A stretch of DNA of 6,978 nucleotides, taken from contig JACQEH010000034.1 in assembly GCA_016200675.1 (NCBI GenBank), forward strand, positions 1-6,978, given 5' to 3'. Each line of letters starts with the position of its first letter. Within the stretch, counting starts at the first letter, position 1. Position numbers and translations under genes: made by a program. Below, piece after piece: positions 6,063-6,978 of this stretch. The notes below the pieces were generated by a model that had not been told where the DNA came from, made no database searches, and worked only from the letters and a program-made list of their open reading frames with translations. Source of the DNA: Chloroflexota bacterium. Lineage in GTDB: Bacteria > Chloroflexota > Limnocylindria > Limnocylindrales > CSP1-4.

Positions 6063-6977
6063 TCAGGCAGGCGCTGGCTGGACGGTGTGGTCCGTCGTGC
6101 TACTGGTGGCCGCGGGCCGCGCGGCCTCCTCGACGACGAAACAGTGTTCCGGCGCCCAGGCGACGACGACCTCCTCGCCGACCGCCCAGAGCTCGGACTT
6201 GGTGGCACGCTCGACGTTCTGCTCGTAGACCGTGACCCGCTGGTCGTCGGCGAGACGGACGATGTACTGGGTGCTGACGCCGAGGTAGGAGGCGTCGGCG
6301 ATCGTGCCCCGCAGCCGGTTCAGGCCGGGCGCGATGTCCTTGCTGGGCTCGATGAGGCGGAACTTCTCGGGCCGGACGCCGAGGGCCAGGGCGCCCGAGC
6401 GGCCCTCCACCAGCTGGAGCGGAACCCGGACCGCGCTGCCGTCCGCGAGGCGGAACACGGCGTGGCCGCTGTCGGAGCCATCGCGCGTGGCCGGCAGGAG
6501 GTTGCTGACGCCCAGGAAGCCGGCCACGAAGCGCGTCTTCGGCCGCTCGTAGAGGACCTCCGGGTCGCCGAGCTGCTCGTAGCGGCCGCGGTTCATGACG
6601 GCGATGCGATCGGACATCGTCATCGCCTCTTCCTGGTCGTGGGTCACGTAGATGAAGGTGATCCCGACTTCCTGCTGGATGCGCTTCAGCTCCACCTGCA
6701 TCTGCTTCCGGAGCTTGAGGTCCAGGGCGCCGAGCGGCTCGTCGAGGAGGAGCACCGACGGCTTGTTAACGAGCGCCCGGGCGAGGGCGACGCGTTGGGC
6801 CTGGCCCCCCGAGATCTGGGACGGCTTGCGGGCCTCGTAGCCCGGCAGCTCCACGAGCTCCAGCATCTCCGTCACCCGGCGTTTGACCTCGGCGTCGGCG
6901 ACCTTCTTGCGGCGGAGGCCGAAGGCAACGTTCTCGTAGATGGTCAGGTGGGGGAAGAGGGCGTAGTTCTGGAAGAC
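6063..6977 (-). CDS. potA: Polyamine-type ABC transporter ATP-binding protein PotA (5' truncated by window)
   Basis: Cytoplasmic ATPase that energises import through PotB/PotC. The visible 304 residues start at the Q-loop (VFQNYALFPHLT) at the window edge. Next come the signature ISGGQAQRVALARAL (55-69), Walker B SVLLLDE (74-80, catalytic Glu80), the D-loop GALD, and the H-loop YVTHDQEEA (110-118, His113). The Walker A motif and about 70-90 N-terminal residues lie beyond position 6978. The C-terminal half is a TOBE-type regulatory domain: ALGVRPEKFRLIEP (198-211) is typical of PotA, followed by GTIADASYLGVSTQYIV (224-240) and ending in a Thr/Ala/Pro-rich tail. The signature reads GGQAQRV where GGQQQRV is commoner, a tolerated change. 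The stop at 6063 is 21 bases before the potD ATG. Related MalK/FbpC/CysA-type ATPases share these motifs; the neighbours make Pot the best assignment. Confidence 0.93.
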   Translation of the reverse strand, partial: VFQNYALFPHLTIYENVAFGLRRKKVADAEVKRRVTEMLELVELPGYEARKPSQISGGQAQRVALARALVNKPSVLLLDEPLGALDLKLRKQMQVELKRIQQEVGITFIYVTHDQEEAMTMSDRIAVMNRGRYEQLGDPEVLYERPKTRFVAGFLGVSNLLPATRDGSDSGHAVFRLADGSAVRVPLQLVEGRSGALALGVRPEKFRLIEPSKDIAPGLNRLRGTIADASYLGVSTQYIVRLADDQRVTVYEQNVERATKSELWAVGEEVVVAWAPEHCFVVEEAARPAATSSTTDHTVQPAPA

Positions 6978-6978
6978 C

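Noticed and set aside
3226..6977. Gene order potA-potD-potB-potC as a novelty
   Set aside because: It differs from E. coli potABCD, but Pot gene order varies widely among bacteria, so it is not unusual by itself.
1..6978. CRISPR arrays, tRNA/rRNA genes, insertion sequences, riboswitches
   Set aside because: No regularly spaced repeats, cloverleaf sequence, transposase motifs or terminal inverted repeats were seen, and almost every base is covered by a supported gene.

Overview
The window is very GC-rich, tightly packed bacterial DNA with frequent GTG starts and stop/start overlaps. A twin-arginine lipoprotein signal on the solute-binding protein and the protein styles point to a high-GC environmental bacterium. 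Chloroflexota (Limnocylindria-like) or an actinobacterium are my best guesses. This is inference from style only; no rRNA or marker gene is present.

Layout: the left edge (3-359, + strand) holds the last 118 codons of an uncharacterised, probably exported protein. A 60-base convergent gap (360-419) follows, with one weak hairpin. Everything else lies on the minus strand and reads right to left as one apparent operon: potA (5' end off the window), potD (broken), potB, potC, a class III PLP aminotransferase, two tandem paralogous small proteins of unknown function, and a GNAT acetyltransferase. Gaps between successive minus-strand genes run from a 4-base overlap to about 44 bases, so no internal promoter or terminator is evident. 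The operon promoter must lie beyond position 6978.

How the genes fit together: PotA (ATPase), PotB and PotC (permeases) and PotD (binding lipoprotein) form a polyamine-type ABC importer. The aminotransferase, whose GTG start overlaps the potC stop, could transaminate an imported amine (putrescine or GABA type), and the terminal acetyltransferase could acetylate the same or a derived amine. The two small paralogues have no recognisable function.

The main anomaly is in potD. Near position 5280 the frame shifts, and about 70 residues of the conserved C-terminal lobe are missing. This is an internal deletion, not a simple indel. As sequenced, the importer lacks an intact binding protein from this locus. 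It is either a real pseudogene or an assembly error, and reads across the junction would decide. I see no mobile element, CRISPR array, tRNA, rRNA or riboswitch.
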